64,000 nucleotides of DNA from Centrapalus pauciflorus (GCA_020465985.1 JAANYP010003258.1:186001-250000); one strand, 5' to 3'; counted from the first letter of the stretch, positions 26,716 to 38,674 are shown. The notes: generated by a model not told the origin, from the letters alone. A program made the numbers and translations.

Positions 26716-27110
26716 TAGGGGTGTAAATGAGCCAAGCTACTCGTGAGCTACTCGAGCCCGACTCGTCAAAAGCTCGAGTTAAACGAGCCCGATCTTCACA
26801 TATCGAACTCGCGAGTTTAAACAAGCTTAAACGGGCCTATAGATATATATATTTTTAAATTAATAAATATATTATATATAGATTAAATAAATAAAGTATA
26901 TAATAAAAAAACAAGTTATATATTATATAAAAACATTATTTAAAATTAATTAAATATTTAAAATATATAATAAACGAGTCGAACCTGAGCTGAGCTCGAT
27001 CTTGAAAAATTATTCACGAGCCGAGCTCGAGCTTTACATACAAAGCTCGAAACGAGCCGAGTTCGAGCTTAAACGGGCTCGGGTTCGACTCGGCTCGTTT
27101 TATTCCCCTA
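26716..27110. mobile_element. hAT-type MITE with CTCGAG-rich ends
   Basis: Left end TAGGGGTGTAAATGAGCC and right end GGCTCGTTTTATTCCCCTA are inverted repeats. The flanks are GTAGTATC (26708-26715) and GCAGTATC (27111-27118), an 8-bp duplication with one mismatch. The subterminal parts are rich in GAGCTCGAG words in both orientations, and the centre is pure AT. Non-coding. Confidence 0.75.
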
Positions 27111-27654
27111 GCAGTATCTCTTGTATTTAATGCTAATAGACGTAGAAATCAAATTTTAATGAGAGTCAAATTAATTACGTAACAATGAAAAAGAGTGACA
27201 AGGAAGCACATGCATGGTTGAGTAATGGTATTGGCTTTTGAATTCTTGCTGAAAGCGATCAAAATGCATTAATCATGTATATTACGGTTATACGGTATTT
27301 GTCTCGATCTTTTTCCTACTTCGAATACGTTGGTTAATTACATGAATAAAATAAGTAACCCACCAACTTATCTATCTTACTTACATTCATTAACAAATTT
27401 TTATAGGCATTTACTCTCACGTAACTTGGTTAGGTTTGGGCTTTAATATTAAAAATTATCTATAATATATAAAAATAAATAATTATATTTTTAAGTTTGT
27501 TAATGGAACAGAAACTACCAACCATTTTCAATACCATACAAAATATGAATACAAATAAGGTTTAAATAGAAATACAAAGAAACCCTAAAACGCTAATAAT
27601 GAGACTAAACAAGATTGGGCTTGATTGATTAGTTAAGCTAGCATCTCCCTCAAA

Positions 27655-28501
27655 CTCACAATGCTGCTAGCCTGCTACTAGATGCATTGAGAGTTTGTCA
27701 ACTAATTAAAAACCGAAAGCGCAAACCAGAATGTGTCTTGGTAAATATATCTTCAATCTATAAAGCAGATGGAATAAAAGGTAAAGAAATGGTTTTGAGG
27801 TGAAGGTGATGACAAGTAACATGACAATCAATATCAATATGCTTGGTACATTCATGAAGGACCGAGTTATGACAATTGACAATCTTATTATCGCAATATG
27901 GAGTAGGTTTACATAAATTGACACCCATGTTTACTACCTATCCCAATCACCTTCTGAGATTGTTGAAAACATAGTCCCCCATGTACAAAACAAGTAGAAA
28001 GAGAAAAAAGAACATTATATCTAGGATCACAAATTTGACCAACAGATTCAAGGTTCATAGCAAGATTAGGTATATAATAAACATCAAATAATGACACAGA
28101 TTGTGTAGCTAGGAAAGTGGCATAGAATCACCATTAGCGGTCATAACAAATATAAGGGGATTAGGAGGTAATCAAACGAAATCAGGTGAATGATGTTACG
28201 TATGATGAGAAACACCCGAATCTATTATCCAAGCGGATGAAGGTATACTTGAAGAAAATAAACTATTACCAGATAATGCGGACATAGCTTTAGGTTGAGA
28301 AACAAAAACCTTTTCAAATGAGTCAACTATAGACGGGTCCAAAAAAAAATGAGTCTTTATAATAGCGACAAAGAAACAAAGCGCATAAGTGCATAACAGA
28401 CTAATATAATGACACAAAAGCAAACGATTAATGACGAAACAATAGACTTGAATTGGACGAGGATCAACCGAAGTAATACCAACAGTATTGACCAAATCCA
28501 A
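27655..28501 (-). pseudogene. Fused remnants of copia protease/pre-integrase and RNase H C-terminus
   Basis: Reading the minus strand from 28501, the translation reaches AWIIDSGVSHHT, the copia aspartic protease motif with the usual Ala replaced by Val. From 28097 follow VYYIPNLAMNLESVGQICD and a VIGIG block, the GAG-pre-integrase segment. Near 27890 the frame moves straight to CTKHIDIDCHV, then FTKTHSG and FRFLVDKLSMHLV, the last part of copia RNase H. The integrase and reverse transcriptase domains that should lie between are absent. Stops and frame changes show that it is dead. Confidence 0.65.
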
Positions 28502-28894
28502 AACAATGATACACCAATGCGAATCACTAACCCCTTAATTTGTTTTTTTGTTTTTTGTTTTTTTTTTAAATTTTTCCGAAACCAATACGCCAATATCAAT
28601 AATCCATACAACTATCTCATGCTTTAAGACTAGCACCAATAATGGTTGAAAGAAGTTTAAGTCATTAAATGCAATATAGTTGAGAGTTTAGAGTTGACCG
28701 ATTTTGAATGACAGAAAGCACTTTCAAATCCAAAATGAATAACAATTATATATTGCAAACTCTTTTCTTCAATTTGTTCCAAATCCAAATAATTTAATAA
28801 TTATTCCACTCAATATTGCCAAATCCTTTTTTTAGTTAGGAACGGTGGCAGCAAAAGTTATCCAACCAATTATCGAGAATTGATGCTAATAATC

Positions 28895-29402
28895 AACGAT
28901 GTAAATAAGACGAGATAATGCGTGAGCTACTTGAGATCGACTTGTAAAAACTCGAAATCGACTCGCTGTTAATTGAGCCGAGCTCGAGCTACTCGAGTAG
29001 TAATCGAGTCTAACTGAGTATTAAAATAATCTACTTGATAGACTCGCAAACCTAATCTAGCCTATGTTTACATGTTTACATTTTTATCCTTCAAACTTAT
29101 AATATTATATTTTTATCATTACTATATAAATCAAAATATAACTTTAAAGATCAAATTATATTCTTATATTTGCACATTTCTTGTTTGTTGTTGGGATAAT
29201 ATTAGATTAAATCTTTTTTATCCATATTTCGATTTCTTTTTTTTCGAACTTAATCAAGCGGAGCCCGATAGTGTCGAGTAGTTTATCGAGCCGAGCTTGA
29301 GTCCCAATACTTAGTCTCGATTGAACTTGAGTCGAGCTTCGAGCTCGAGTTTTACTCGAGCTTGAGATTGGTGATACTTAACTCTACTCGATTACACCCC
29401 CT
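28895..29402. mobile_element. hAT-like MITE inside the copia remnant, degenerate
   Basis: GAGCTCGAG and ACTCGAG words cluster at both ends (28915-29010 and 29270-29360), with an AT-rich centre, as in the element at 26716. The right end ATTACACCCCCTA resembles a hAT terminus; the left end CGATGTAAATA is only weakly matched and no duplication remains. Confidence 0.45.
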
Positions 29403-30053
29403 ACAAAACAAATACAAATCTAGAATGGCATAAACTTAACATCAAAAGTGGGGTTTTGATACCATCATAAAATCAAAGAGAAACCATCAACTATTTTGAA
29501 TATACAGTATATGAATACAAATAACGTTTAAATAGAAAATATAAAGGAACCCTAAAACGCTAAAAATGGATCTAAACAAAATTGGGCCTGAATTATTAAT
29601 TAATCAAACAAGTTCAATACTTAAATACTAGATTTAATTAATAGCATTCGGATTAATGTGTCACTTTAATTATTCGAATTATAAACGATTATAATTCGCT
29701 ACAGATATGGTCCGAACTCCGAAGCAAACTTCATCAAACTTTGGAGTCTTAAAAAGTTCCCAAAACTTCCCACTTTATAGAAATTAATCCAGAGTAAAAT
29801 AAATAAATACTAAAGGTGTCTGGATTTATATCTGAAAAAATATTATAGAGTTCTAAAAACCTAATAATTAACTGGGTGATTTGTTTTGTGCTTGAAATAA
29901 CTATTAGGTTATTATATTTTACCCACATAAAATAATAAGAGTGTTTAGAGACATTCCATAAAATCATTTTATTTATTTATTTATTTTTGCGTTTGAAGAC
30001 GTTTCTACTTTCTACCCCTTCTTTTGAGCTAAATCCCTCTCATTTATCTCATA

Positions 30054-31746
30054 TCTATATGATAAAAGCGAACACAAATTGAAACGTGACATCACCACTT
30101 TCCACCTAAAAAGATAATTACACTATATTATTTTTAAAATGAAATCTATATAATAAAGGAGAACACATATTGACACGTGTCGTCTCCACGTTTCACTTGA
30201 AAAGATAAATACAAATATAAAATAAAATAAAATACACATACAAATATAAAATAAAATACACATACAAATATAAAATAAAAGATAAATACAAACATAAACT
30301 AAAAGATAAATACAATTTATTACTTTATTGACACGTGTCGTCTCCACGTTTCACTTGAAAAGATAAATACAAAAATAAAATACACATACAAATATAAAAT
30401 AAAAGATAAATACAAACATAAACTAAAAGATAAATACAATTTATTACTTTTAAATCCTATAAGTATTAATAAATCATTGACTCGCTCTAACATTTATCGT
30501 TATTCAATATTTATCACATTGATCATTTTTTAATATTCATTGTTATTATTATAAATATAATACAAATACATCCAAACTACATCTTATATATACTTATCAA
30601 CATGTCTAAGTAAAAAAATAATGTGTAAATGACACATGTCGCATCCACATATTATCTGAAAATATAAATACAAATATAAAATAAAATACAAACACAAGTA
30701 TAAATATAAAATAAAAGATAAATGCAAATATAAAATAAAAAGATAAATACAATTTATTCTTTTTAAAAGCTATTAATATTAATAAATTATTAATTGAAAT
30801 CAACATTTATCATTATTCAATATTTATTACATTTATCATCATCAAATATTTATTGTTATTTACGTTCATAAATAATTAACTCAAAATCTATTATTTGACT
30901 TTATCCAATAATATTATTCGCCGTTATTATTTATTTGAGATATGTTAAATTTTAGCTAATCTAAATCTAACTTTAAAATAATCTTTAAAAAATATACAAA
31001 ATTTAAAAGAATGTTAAAATGTAACTACTATTGCCTATTTAAAAACATAGATAAATAATATCTATGACAAATAATTATACATTTATTGTATTCTTTTTCT
31101 AAAAATTAATATTTATATGGTTTAATATTAAGTTTACATATATTTTATGTATATAAATTATTTATTAAAAGTTATTCACGTAATACGTGAGTCCATAAAC
31201 TAGTATGAGATAAATATAATTCATTATTTCTATATCTATAAACATTAATAAATATAAAAGATAAATACAATGTATTATTCTTATATTTTAAATATTAATA
31301 AATAGATAAGATTTAAATTTACTTTCAAATTATATCTTATATAAACTTATCTATATATCTAGTTAAAAAAAATATAGTATTTGTTTATAAACTTATTAGT
31401 ATACATTAAAAAAAAAAAATAATCTTAAATATTTAAAAAGTAAACATAATATAGTATTAATAAAATCATATTTTATGATATTTTTTTTATTATAAGATTT
31501 ATATAAACATTATGTTTTACGTAAAATTAAAATTTTAAATCATATCGATTAAATATATATAAATTCAGAAAATAAAAAATTTAAAATAATGTTAACATAA
31601 GTAACTACAATTCATGAATATTAAAAAAAATAGATAAATAATACATAGGACAAATAACTGTACTTTTGTTTTTATTCTTTTTATAAGAATTAACATTTAC
31701 ATGTTATCTAACTAATTATTTATTAATACGTGGGTTCATAAACCAG
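30054..31746 (+). mobile_element. Helitron-like element, outer copy
   Basis: Starts A|TCTATATGATAAAAGCG and ends with TAATACGTGGGTTCATAAA, then CCAG|T. The sequence interrupted at 30144 resumes at 31204 with the same AT-rich body, so a second Helitron-like element is nested inside. The usual CTAG terminus reads CCAG here. No Rep/helicase coding is present. Confidence 0.5.
30145..31203 (+). mobile_element. Helitron-like element nested in another
   Basis: Begins A|TCTATATAATAAAGGAG and ends CACGTAATACGTG (a perfect short hairpin), AGTCCATAAA, then CTAG|T at 31200-31204. The 5' part is duplicated: TTGACACGTGTCGTCTCC appears at about 30170 and again near 30329, with a weaker third version at about 30630. 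Non-coding, so non-autonomous. Confidence 0.6.
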
Positions 31747-31747
31747 T

Positions 31748-33370
31748 TTTAAACTAATAATAATAAACGCGGACATATCACATGTATTGTTCTTGAAGTC
31801 AAGCCCGTTGGGCTTCAGCCCACTCCACTTTCTTTAATGTTTCTGTCTATTTAACATATATAACAAACAGCCCGCTTCCAATTTAATACGGCTGGCCCAT
31901 ATGTTCTCTAATCTCATTTATTCAACAGCCCTTGGTCCATCACGACCCACCAACCCGGCAAACAATAACGCACTTTTTTCATTTTTCAACAACGCCTATC
32001 AAGTATGCATGGATCCAACGTTTGTGATTTTGATTTCATTATTTAATGATTTTAAATGTAAGTTTTGATCTAAAAATACAGTTAGAAAATAATAGAGAGT
32101 AACAACAAACCCCGTGTTCCTTGAAGTTGAGGTAGGGTAAAGTAGATGTGGCCAGACCATCGCAACCAGTTTCTTTGAACATTGGTAGCGTTCCAACCAA
32201 AAGTCCCTTATTCACACCGGGACCACCATTTCGGCCATACTCCCCACGCCACGATCACCCTAACGGCCTTCCTCGCCATCGCCTCACCAGACCATAACTT
32301 CTAACATGTAAAAACATATTCACACAAGTTTAACACAATCAAAATTTGAGACTTTTAAGCTTACCTTTAAACCAAAAATAAGGTCAGGATGAATTTGACA
32401 AGCTTTGATTACTTACAATTTACGACAGCCAAATCTTGATTTCAATCCCTAATAGTTGCTTCTTACTCTTTTGAGTTCATATAAAAACACACACACTAGT
32501 TTAGCTTTGATTTCTATGTAAGAAATGAAAGCACGAGCGCAACAAGCTCAACCATATATGTTTTTCTAAATTAAACTTGGTTCCCGATTTGGTATCTATT
32601 CAGTTAACTATCTTTCAAATCTTATATTGTTGGAATCGATTTCAACTAACAGTTATTCAAAAAGTTATATTTTTATAGAAGTAAATCCGTCACCCAATTT
32701 TCACATGGTCTCACGTGACCAATTCACATTAAAATTTTTAATTCGTCCAACTTAATAATTTTGTAAACGAATTAACAAATAGTAAAATTTCACATATCAG
32801 AAAAAAAAAAGAGTGGGATGTTAGATTTATCAAATCTAACAAAATTTTATTGTATGTCCATCGTAACATCCTCATTTACGCTAATTTCATCATTCTCTAA
32901 AGTTTATTCTTTCTCAACCAACATTTGGACCCATTGGTCCAAAACATAACGGGCCTTACTGCTTTCTTGTAGATTTTTCCTTTTAGTTTCAATGTTATAT
33001 TTTTCACATAACACTCCCATTGCACTTCTCCATTCTGTATCCATCATGTGTTACTGCGATGGAAAATTTGTGCCTCTGTTTTAATGGTACCGATCTTAGT
33101 CGATAAGAGAAAATAATAGAGATCGAAAACTAAAAAGAAAAAAAGTTATAAAAGAACGCAACACAATGTTTTAAACGATAAATCGCAAAGGAAAAAGGAA
33201 TTAATGTAAATTATATAACAACCAAAAATACAAGAAAAAAGGTATTAAGAAAGCATCAAGTTTATGCAATTTGATATAAGTAGAAAATAAAACGAACAAT
33301 GTTGTTATTTAAAAGGGCAAAAACATTAAATACTTGTAATTTGGTCTTTCTATATTGGCTTTCAAACTCG
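31748..33370. other. Intergenic stretch, no gene recognised
   Basis: About 31790-32290 is less AT-rich than its surroundings, with a 65-codon minus-strand ORF at 31999-32196 that I do not recognise and do not call a gene. The rest is ordinary AT-rich DNA. Confidence 0.4.
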
Positions 33371-33743
33371 GAGGGTTTTTTGGTTTTGCATTATGATAAT
33401 GATTATTATATTATTACGTTACACTAACGTAAATAATTAGTTTAAAATGTTTAGAATGTATACATTAACAATTGATTTAATTGCGTCTAAAATTAAAACT
33501 ATTATAGTTTTTCATAAATTAAAAAATAGCTTATTTGTTTACATGTGATTATTTAGTTAATTTACAATTTAAACTGTAAATCTAAACATTTTAAAAACTG
33601 ATTATTTGATAATTATGATAACAAACGGCAGAAGTTAAATCGAACACTACATTTCCGATAATATTTTTTGTTAGGAATAGTATCTGATTATTAGTTTTTA
33701 AAATGCTACTAGCTTTTCTTCGAACGCAAATCCAAACACTCTC
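33371..33743. mobile_element. Tourist-like MITE, third copy of the 20047 family
   Basis: Left end GAGGGTTTTTTGGTTTTGC and right end AACGCAAATCCAAACACTCTC. The interior matches the 20459 element closely (TGATTATTTGATAATTATGA, ACAAACGGCAGAAG, CACTACATTTCCGA). The flanking trinucleotides no longer match. Confidence 0.55.
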
Positions 33744-34016
33744 ACGTCCATACAAGATGTTTATATACCGGTTTGATGGGATATATGCTAAGTTTCATTA
33801 TTTTCATATACAGGCCGCGTTTTATCATTTATGGATTAATTTGCTGAAATCCGTACGGAGCACCTCAAATAATTCGATAAAGTCACTTGAATTCAGATAT
33901 AAACAAAACAAAAACTAACTACAACTAACATTTGTCATATTACTTGATAATAAATAATAAAAAAATAAAAAATAAAAAAGCTTACAGGATTAATACTTAA
34001 TTAAGAGAATCAAGTT

Positions 34017-34679
34017 TCAGAATGTTTTGCCCCGTTTCCTCATCTGAACATGAAACATGGATTGTGCAGCCAACAACTCCACACACTGTTTCGGATTCAT
34101 CAAATCCAACAATCCTTTCAACGTCTTCAACCTCACGCAATCCCCCATTTTCATCACCCTTTCCAAACCAATCAACAGACCCTTCACCGCCACCACCGCC
34201 ACCGCCTCAGCGCCACCGCTCCTCCCACACCTCACCATCTCCACCACTCGTCTGTCCGCCATACCCACCTGCTGTCTCTCCATCTCCCTTTCAACCTTCT
34301 CCTCCTCCAGCTTAATCTTTAACCTCAACCCTTCAATCCTCTTCACTTGCTCCTCCGTCAAGTCCAGCAGACCCGTCTTCGACCGCCTTAACATCTCAAC
34401 TAACCGGAACATCACTGACGGCTTCCAACCAGTCACCCACAGATAGGCGGTTTCTAATGGGTTTAGCCATACAGGAGTGAAAAACGCACAAACGTCGTCG
34501 TGGGCGGCAGCCCACTTGACTCTGTAATAATTCTTGTGGTGGGTTGTCATTTTCGCCACCAAATTTTCGTATTCAGATTGGTGAGCGTAATCTTGGACTA
34601 GAAATCTTAGATATTCTTCCAGCTGACCTACCCATTTATCGTAAAAATCTGTGAATTTTTCTTCAATTGGCGTCTTCAT
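34017..34679 (-). CDS. DOG1-domain protein (DOG1-like)
   Basis: An intact intronless frame of 220 residues. The N-terminus (FYDKWVGQLEEYLRFLVQ, about residues 12-29), the block VCAFFTPVWLNPLETAYLW (63-81), GWKPSVMFRLV (84-94) and a charged helix with LTEEQVKRIEGLRLKIKLEE (107-126) are hallmarks of the DOG1 domain. This domain is found in the seed-dormancy protein DELAY OF GERMINATION 1 and its relatives, and in the C-terminal part of TGA bZIP factors. No bZIP region is present, so it is a DOG1-like protein, not a TGA factor. In Arabidopsis, DOG1 works with ABA-pathway phosphatases; whether this paralogue does so cannot be told here. The 5' flank carries a 60-bp (TA)n tract and a (CT)n tract. 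Confidence 0.88.
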   Translation of the reverse strand: MKTPIEEKFTDFYDKWVGQLEEYLRFLVQDYAHQSEYENLVAKMTTHHKNYYRVKWAAAHDDVCAFFTPVWLNPLETAYLWVTGWKPSVMFRLVEMLRRSKTGLLDLTEEQVKRIEGLRLKIKLEEEKVEREMERQQVGMADRRVVEMVRCGRSGGAEAVAVVAVKGLLIGLERVMKMGDCVRLKTLKGLLDLMNPKQCVELLAAQSMFHVQMRKRGKTF

Positions 34680-34754
34680 TGTTTTCTTTAATTAAGGTTA
34701 ATACTTGTAGGCACAGTACGATCTCTTTTATTCTTTTAATTATAAGTGAGCGAG

Positions 34755-34757
34755 CGA

Positions 34758-34836
<79 letters not shown>

Positions 34837-34838
34837 GA
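34755..34838. repeat. (GT)n(TA)n(CA)n(GA)n microsatellite upstream of the DOG1-like gene
   Basis: About 30 TA units with GTGTGTG on one side and CACACACAC on the other, so the whole tract is self-complementary. It lies about 80-160 bp upstream of the gene's ATG, where promoter elements would be. Confidence 0.9.
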
Positions 34839-34992
34839 CAGAGAGAGAGAGAGCGAGAGAGATGTCAGCTAGATGAGTGACACGCTTTGAGTTTGGGGAA
34901 ATGCGTGGCTGAAGATGCATATGCTGCATGGTTTACCCGCTGCTGTTAGCCAAAGGGTGCCTGCCTCATTGCTCTCATGCAAGCCTTCTAAC

Positions 34993-34996
<4 letters not shown>

Positions 34997-35030
<34 letters not shown>
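34997..35030. repeat. (CT)n microsatellite
   Basis: About 17 CT units, some 320 bp upstream of the DOG1-like gene (a GA tract in its reading direction). Confidence 0.9.
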
Positions 35031-35031
<1 letters not shown>

Positions 35032-35179
35032 TTTTGTTATATAAGGAGAGATTAATAATAATATAAAGCGAAAATTTCATAAAAACCATCAACATACATG
35101 TTTTTTCGATAAGTTTCATAATCATTTTATTTTCTGATAATTCATTTAACCAGCTAATGAATTTGATGTTTTTTTCAAG

Positions 35180-35560
35180 ACTAATTCCGATAACCTTTTA
35201 ATCGGGTTGCAACTACTGTGTATGTATGTATGACTTATGTGTCAAAATAGTAACAATATTTTTAGTTTTACCGTTTATTGTCACATTATTTAAAATAATT
35301 TCATCAACTTTTATATATATTTTACTGATGGAACAATTTTTGGCCTGAAAACTTGATATAACATGTTACCATCTATTAATAGCAACAACTTTTTATATTT
35401 ATACCGATAATAGCTACAAAGTTTTATATATATACAAAAGTTGTTGCTATTAATAGTAAATAATAAATAATATAGCTATAAACGTTAAAAATACAAAAAA
35501 CCTGTTGTTATTTTTGACATATATAACTTGTATATATACACACGTGCGCGCACACACACA
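35180..35560. repeat. MITE-like palindromic repeat
   Basis: AGTTGTTGCTATTAATAG appears in inverted form as CTATTAATAGCAACAACT around 35371 and 35447. The block TTTTACCGTTTATTGTCAC and CATGTTACCATC recur with few changes near 48760-48840, so a family is present. Ends not defined. Confidence 0.4.
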
Positions 35561-35589
35561 CACACATACAAAAACACACACACACACAT

Positions 35590-36540
35590 ATAGACGTATG
35601 ATATTGATGGACCCAGTCGTATGAGTATCAAAAATAACCAAAAAACACTATATAGATAGGGTAAGTGAGATCGAATCCATAGGGAATGTTAGGTTGTTAA
35701 ACTAGTTCAGAGACTGTTTGTATTGAGTTTGAAATCATTTGTTTTGAGCTAAGTTCCTACCGTAAATTACTATTATCGCAATGCCACACACAAGAATTGA
35801 ATTAAAGAAGTTTCACTGGGAGAAAGAGGGTGTTTGCTCTATCGTTATACATACTATGACAATTCAGAATGTTACGGATACCATTTACATGAATTAATAC
35901 GGATTTACAATTTATGCTCCGAAGACAACGTATATCACTCTATTGATTGTCTTTCTCCCCTATAGAGAGTGGGCACAACCAATGACATGGATATCAACCG
36001 TTCCAGATACACTCATTGTTCATTCACATCTATTCATGCAAATATAACCCCTTTAACAATTTCCATATAAACGAATTGGTTTTCACAACAAATACTCTTA
36101 AGATGAAGTATGCAACGTCTATTAATTGTCTTCCCCATATTAATGAGCCGGCACAACTAATGATATCACTATACCCCGTTATATACAATACCCATTGATT
36201 ACAACCATTCATTCATTCACAAATAAGATCCACAACCCCTTTAAGCACGAATGGAAACTGAAATTAATTAAACATTCATTCACACCATAGTATGCAAACT
36301 AAAGAACAAATACCACAAAGTGTTTAGCCAAGCATAGCTTGAACTAACGTGCTAACAATGTCAAACATAGATGAAAACATTAAAGCTACCAATAATGCGT
36401 AAATACAATAGATTGGACGCCAATGTTTGATCGTTGCTTGATTCCCGTTGCTTTTCTCCTCTGGTTCGCCTCCCAAAAACTCCCCTTTGTGTGTGTGAGA
36501 CTCCAAAATTGCGAACCCCTTCAATTGTGGTAACTTCCTT
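35590..36540. other. Unclassified stretch, no gene
   Basis: Composition is more even than the flanks. Related words recur (CTATTGATTGTCTTTCTCC near 35940 and CTATTAATTGTCTTCCCC near 36118; GCACAACCAATGA and GCACAACTAATGA), showing an internal duplication of roughly 180 bp. No domain was recognised. Confidence 0.4.
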
Positions 36541-36700
36541 CCTCAAAAACGCTGCATTCGCAGCAACTGCCGCACCAGCGTCGCCGCCAGCGTCCGGGAC
36601 GCTGGGTAGGACGCCGCCTCCCAGGTTTCAGACGCTCAGACTTTGTAATGAAGGACTTTGGACGCTGCTCCGGCGTCTGGGACGCCTGCTAGGACGCTGT
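36540..36700. repeat. GC-rich patch with repeated GGACGC words
   Basis: A local GC peak in AT-rich DNA, with GGACGC or its complement GCGTCC occurring at least seven times, mostly in GGGACGCTGG-like contexts. It lies within a 145-codon ORF (36434-36871) that matches nothing I know. Confidence 0.5.
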
Positions 36701-37024
36701 GCACGAAATCCACCTTCCAAGCTACCATTTTACTTACTTTCTTGCCAAGCAACTGAAATCACAAAACTTTCATTAGCAGTACCAATTTTCTCATATTTAC
36801 ACACAAAAACACATCAAAAACACATAAAAATAGAAGTGATTTATATCACTGATCAGATATACATTCTATGATAAATAAATATTTGTATGAAATTTGAGAA
36901 ATAATTCAAACACAACTTATACAGACATTATTTTTAATATATTTTTTGTGGGACTTGAAATTATTAATATTTGATTCAACATATACTGATGAACTATTGA
37001 TTAAATGATTCCGAGTAACTATAA

Positions 37025-37075
37025 ACTAGCTGAATACCCGTGCGCTGCTCGGGTGATGTGTGATGAAATTAATAT
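37025..37075 (-). mobile_element. 3' end of a Helitron-like element on the minus strand
   Basis: On the minus strand the sequence reads CCCGAGCAGCGCACGGG (hairpin), TATTCAG, then CTAG|T, the 3' terminal structure of plant Helitrons. The element must extend to higher coordinates; its TC end was not found. Confidence 0.5.
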
Positions 37076-37079
37076 TTAT

Positions 37080-37250
37080 AATTTTTTATGACAAATTAAC
37101 CTACTCCTATTCCTAAACTGCCATTTTGTTCCAAATGGGGACTTCATAAGTTTTTTCCACTGCCTAAATTTCAACTTGTCTCTGACGGATATAGAACCCG
37201 TGACCCAACACTTACACGTCACCTCTCATACCAAATGAGCTAAACCCCAT
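37080..37250 (-). mobile_element. tRNA-derived SINE
   Basis: On the minus strand an A box TTTAGCTCATTTGGTATGAG lies near 37240 and a B-box-like GGGTTCTATATCC near 37190, 45-50 bases apart, followed by CGTCAGAGAC. This is the usual 5' head of plant tRNA-derived SINEs. The tail runs into AT-rich DNA and no target duplication was identified. Confidence 0.5.
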
Positions 37251-37259
37251 TGATATTAT

Positions 37260-38486
37260 AATTAATTGATGACACAACAAAAAATTATTTTTTTTTTAAA
37301 GAAAACTATACATTGTTTGTGAAGAAAATGTTACTTATATTAATCATGAATATTAATTATTACACATAATTATATTTGAAGTCTATACATATCTAGTTTA
37401 ATACATGTGAATTGATCAAAAGACTGATTTTAGTTAAAAAAAATCGTGTATAAAAATGAAGTATATAGAAAAATAATAATAATAATAATAATTTACAATA
37501 AAATGAAAACTCATCATTTTTCCAGCAACTAATATACAAACACGTATTTGCAAAGTATTACTTTCAATATTGTCTAACATATTTTATAATAACAATTTAT
37601 CCAAACCAATTTATAAAATGATATCAAACAAAAACAGTTATCATAAAAAATTTTATAAATCTTAACAAAATCACGTTGAACAAACGGCAAATGACATATC
37701 TCATTAGCTAAAGATTTATTCAAAACATTATTGCTTCATTATTAACGGTGATTTTCATTGTTTTTTCATGGTATACTGAAAAAATATTAAAACATGTGTT
37801 TTTGAAACATTGATACATAAACAACACAAAATAATAAGAAGCTTTAAATGTAAAAAAAAGTATATCAATGCGACGTTTTTTCTGAGATTTAAATTAGGGA
37901 TGACACAATTTTGACCAAACGGACGAGACGATAAAAATGACTCATAGTAAAAAAAGTAAGTTGGCACATACTTTTTTCAAAATAATAAATGCCACATGTT
38001 TACCTATTTTATAATATATGCTGATTAGAAAACTACTTTTATATGTTAATCTACCGTATTTATATGTTTATTAAACTGATTCATCAATAAATTTTAAATC
38101 TAAATGTAAATGTTATCCCATCAATACTTATCTATATATTTAATAAAATTTTGTCCATTTGCTTATAAATTTATTAAAAATAAATAAACATTATATAAAA
38201 TTATTAAATTTTAAAAAGTAAACAAACGATATATAACATTGTATTTCATAATATATTGTTTATAACATTATATTTCATAATATTTTGTTTATATTTATAA
38301 ATGAAAATTTTAGAATAATCAACTATTTATATCTCTTTTTATAAAACTATAAAAATAATAATTTTGAATAATTAATGTTTAATTGTAATTTGTATACGTA
38401 AATAAATATCTCATTATTTTATGCAGGTTTGTTAGTATTGATAGGATTGCTGATGATGGTATCCCATTATTTTCTGAATTTAGCAA
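37260..38486. other. Intergenic AT-rich stretch
   Basis: No gene seen. It may be the body of the minus-strand Helitron-like element ending at 37025. Confidence 0.35.
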
Positions 38487-38600
38487 ATTATATTGCGCCA
38501 AATCAGCAACCTTAATATTTTGAATTTTAACCAATCACATTGTGCCAATTATCAGCCTTAATTTTCTAAATTTTAACCAATAATATTGCATCATATGAGC
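38487..38600. repeat. Degenerate tandem repeat, about 50 bp unit
   Basis: Units built of (A)TATTGCGCCAAATCAGC, CTTAATATTTTGAATTTTAA and CCAAT follow each other two and a half times with substitutions. Confidence 0.5.
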
Positions 38601-38623
38601 ATTTTTTCTCTCTGCTCCGTCGG

Positions 38624-38626
<3 letters not shown>

Positions 38627-38674
<48 letters not shown>
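38627..38674. repeat. (TA)n microsatellite
   Basis: About 24 TA units followed by four TATAA units. Confidence 0.9.

Larger units (their letters stand above)
27498..29615 (-). mobile_element. Deleted Ty1/copia element with decayed LTRs
   Basis: Two related segments of about 146-151 bp, at 27498-27643 and 29465-29615, share a block reading ATGAATACAAATAA and a block reading CCCTAAAACGCTAA. On the minus strand the first is followed by TGGTATCAAAAC (29453-29464), a Met-tRNA-type primer site, and the second is preceded by a purine-rich GTTTGAGGGAGA. The inside holds copia fragments only, and a hAT-like MITE has inserted. No clear target duplication remains. An internally deleted old element is the best reading. 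Confidence 0.55.

Noticed and set aside
31999..32196. 65-residue minus-strand ORF as a gene
   Set aside because: No recognised motif, no paired exons and no conservation evidence available.
34057..34446. 129-residue plus-strand ORF rich in Pro and Ser
   Set aside because: It is the antisense of the DOG1-like gene, which has clear family motifs.
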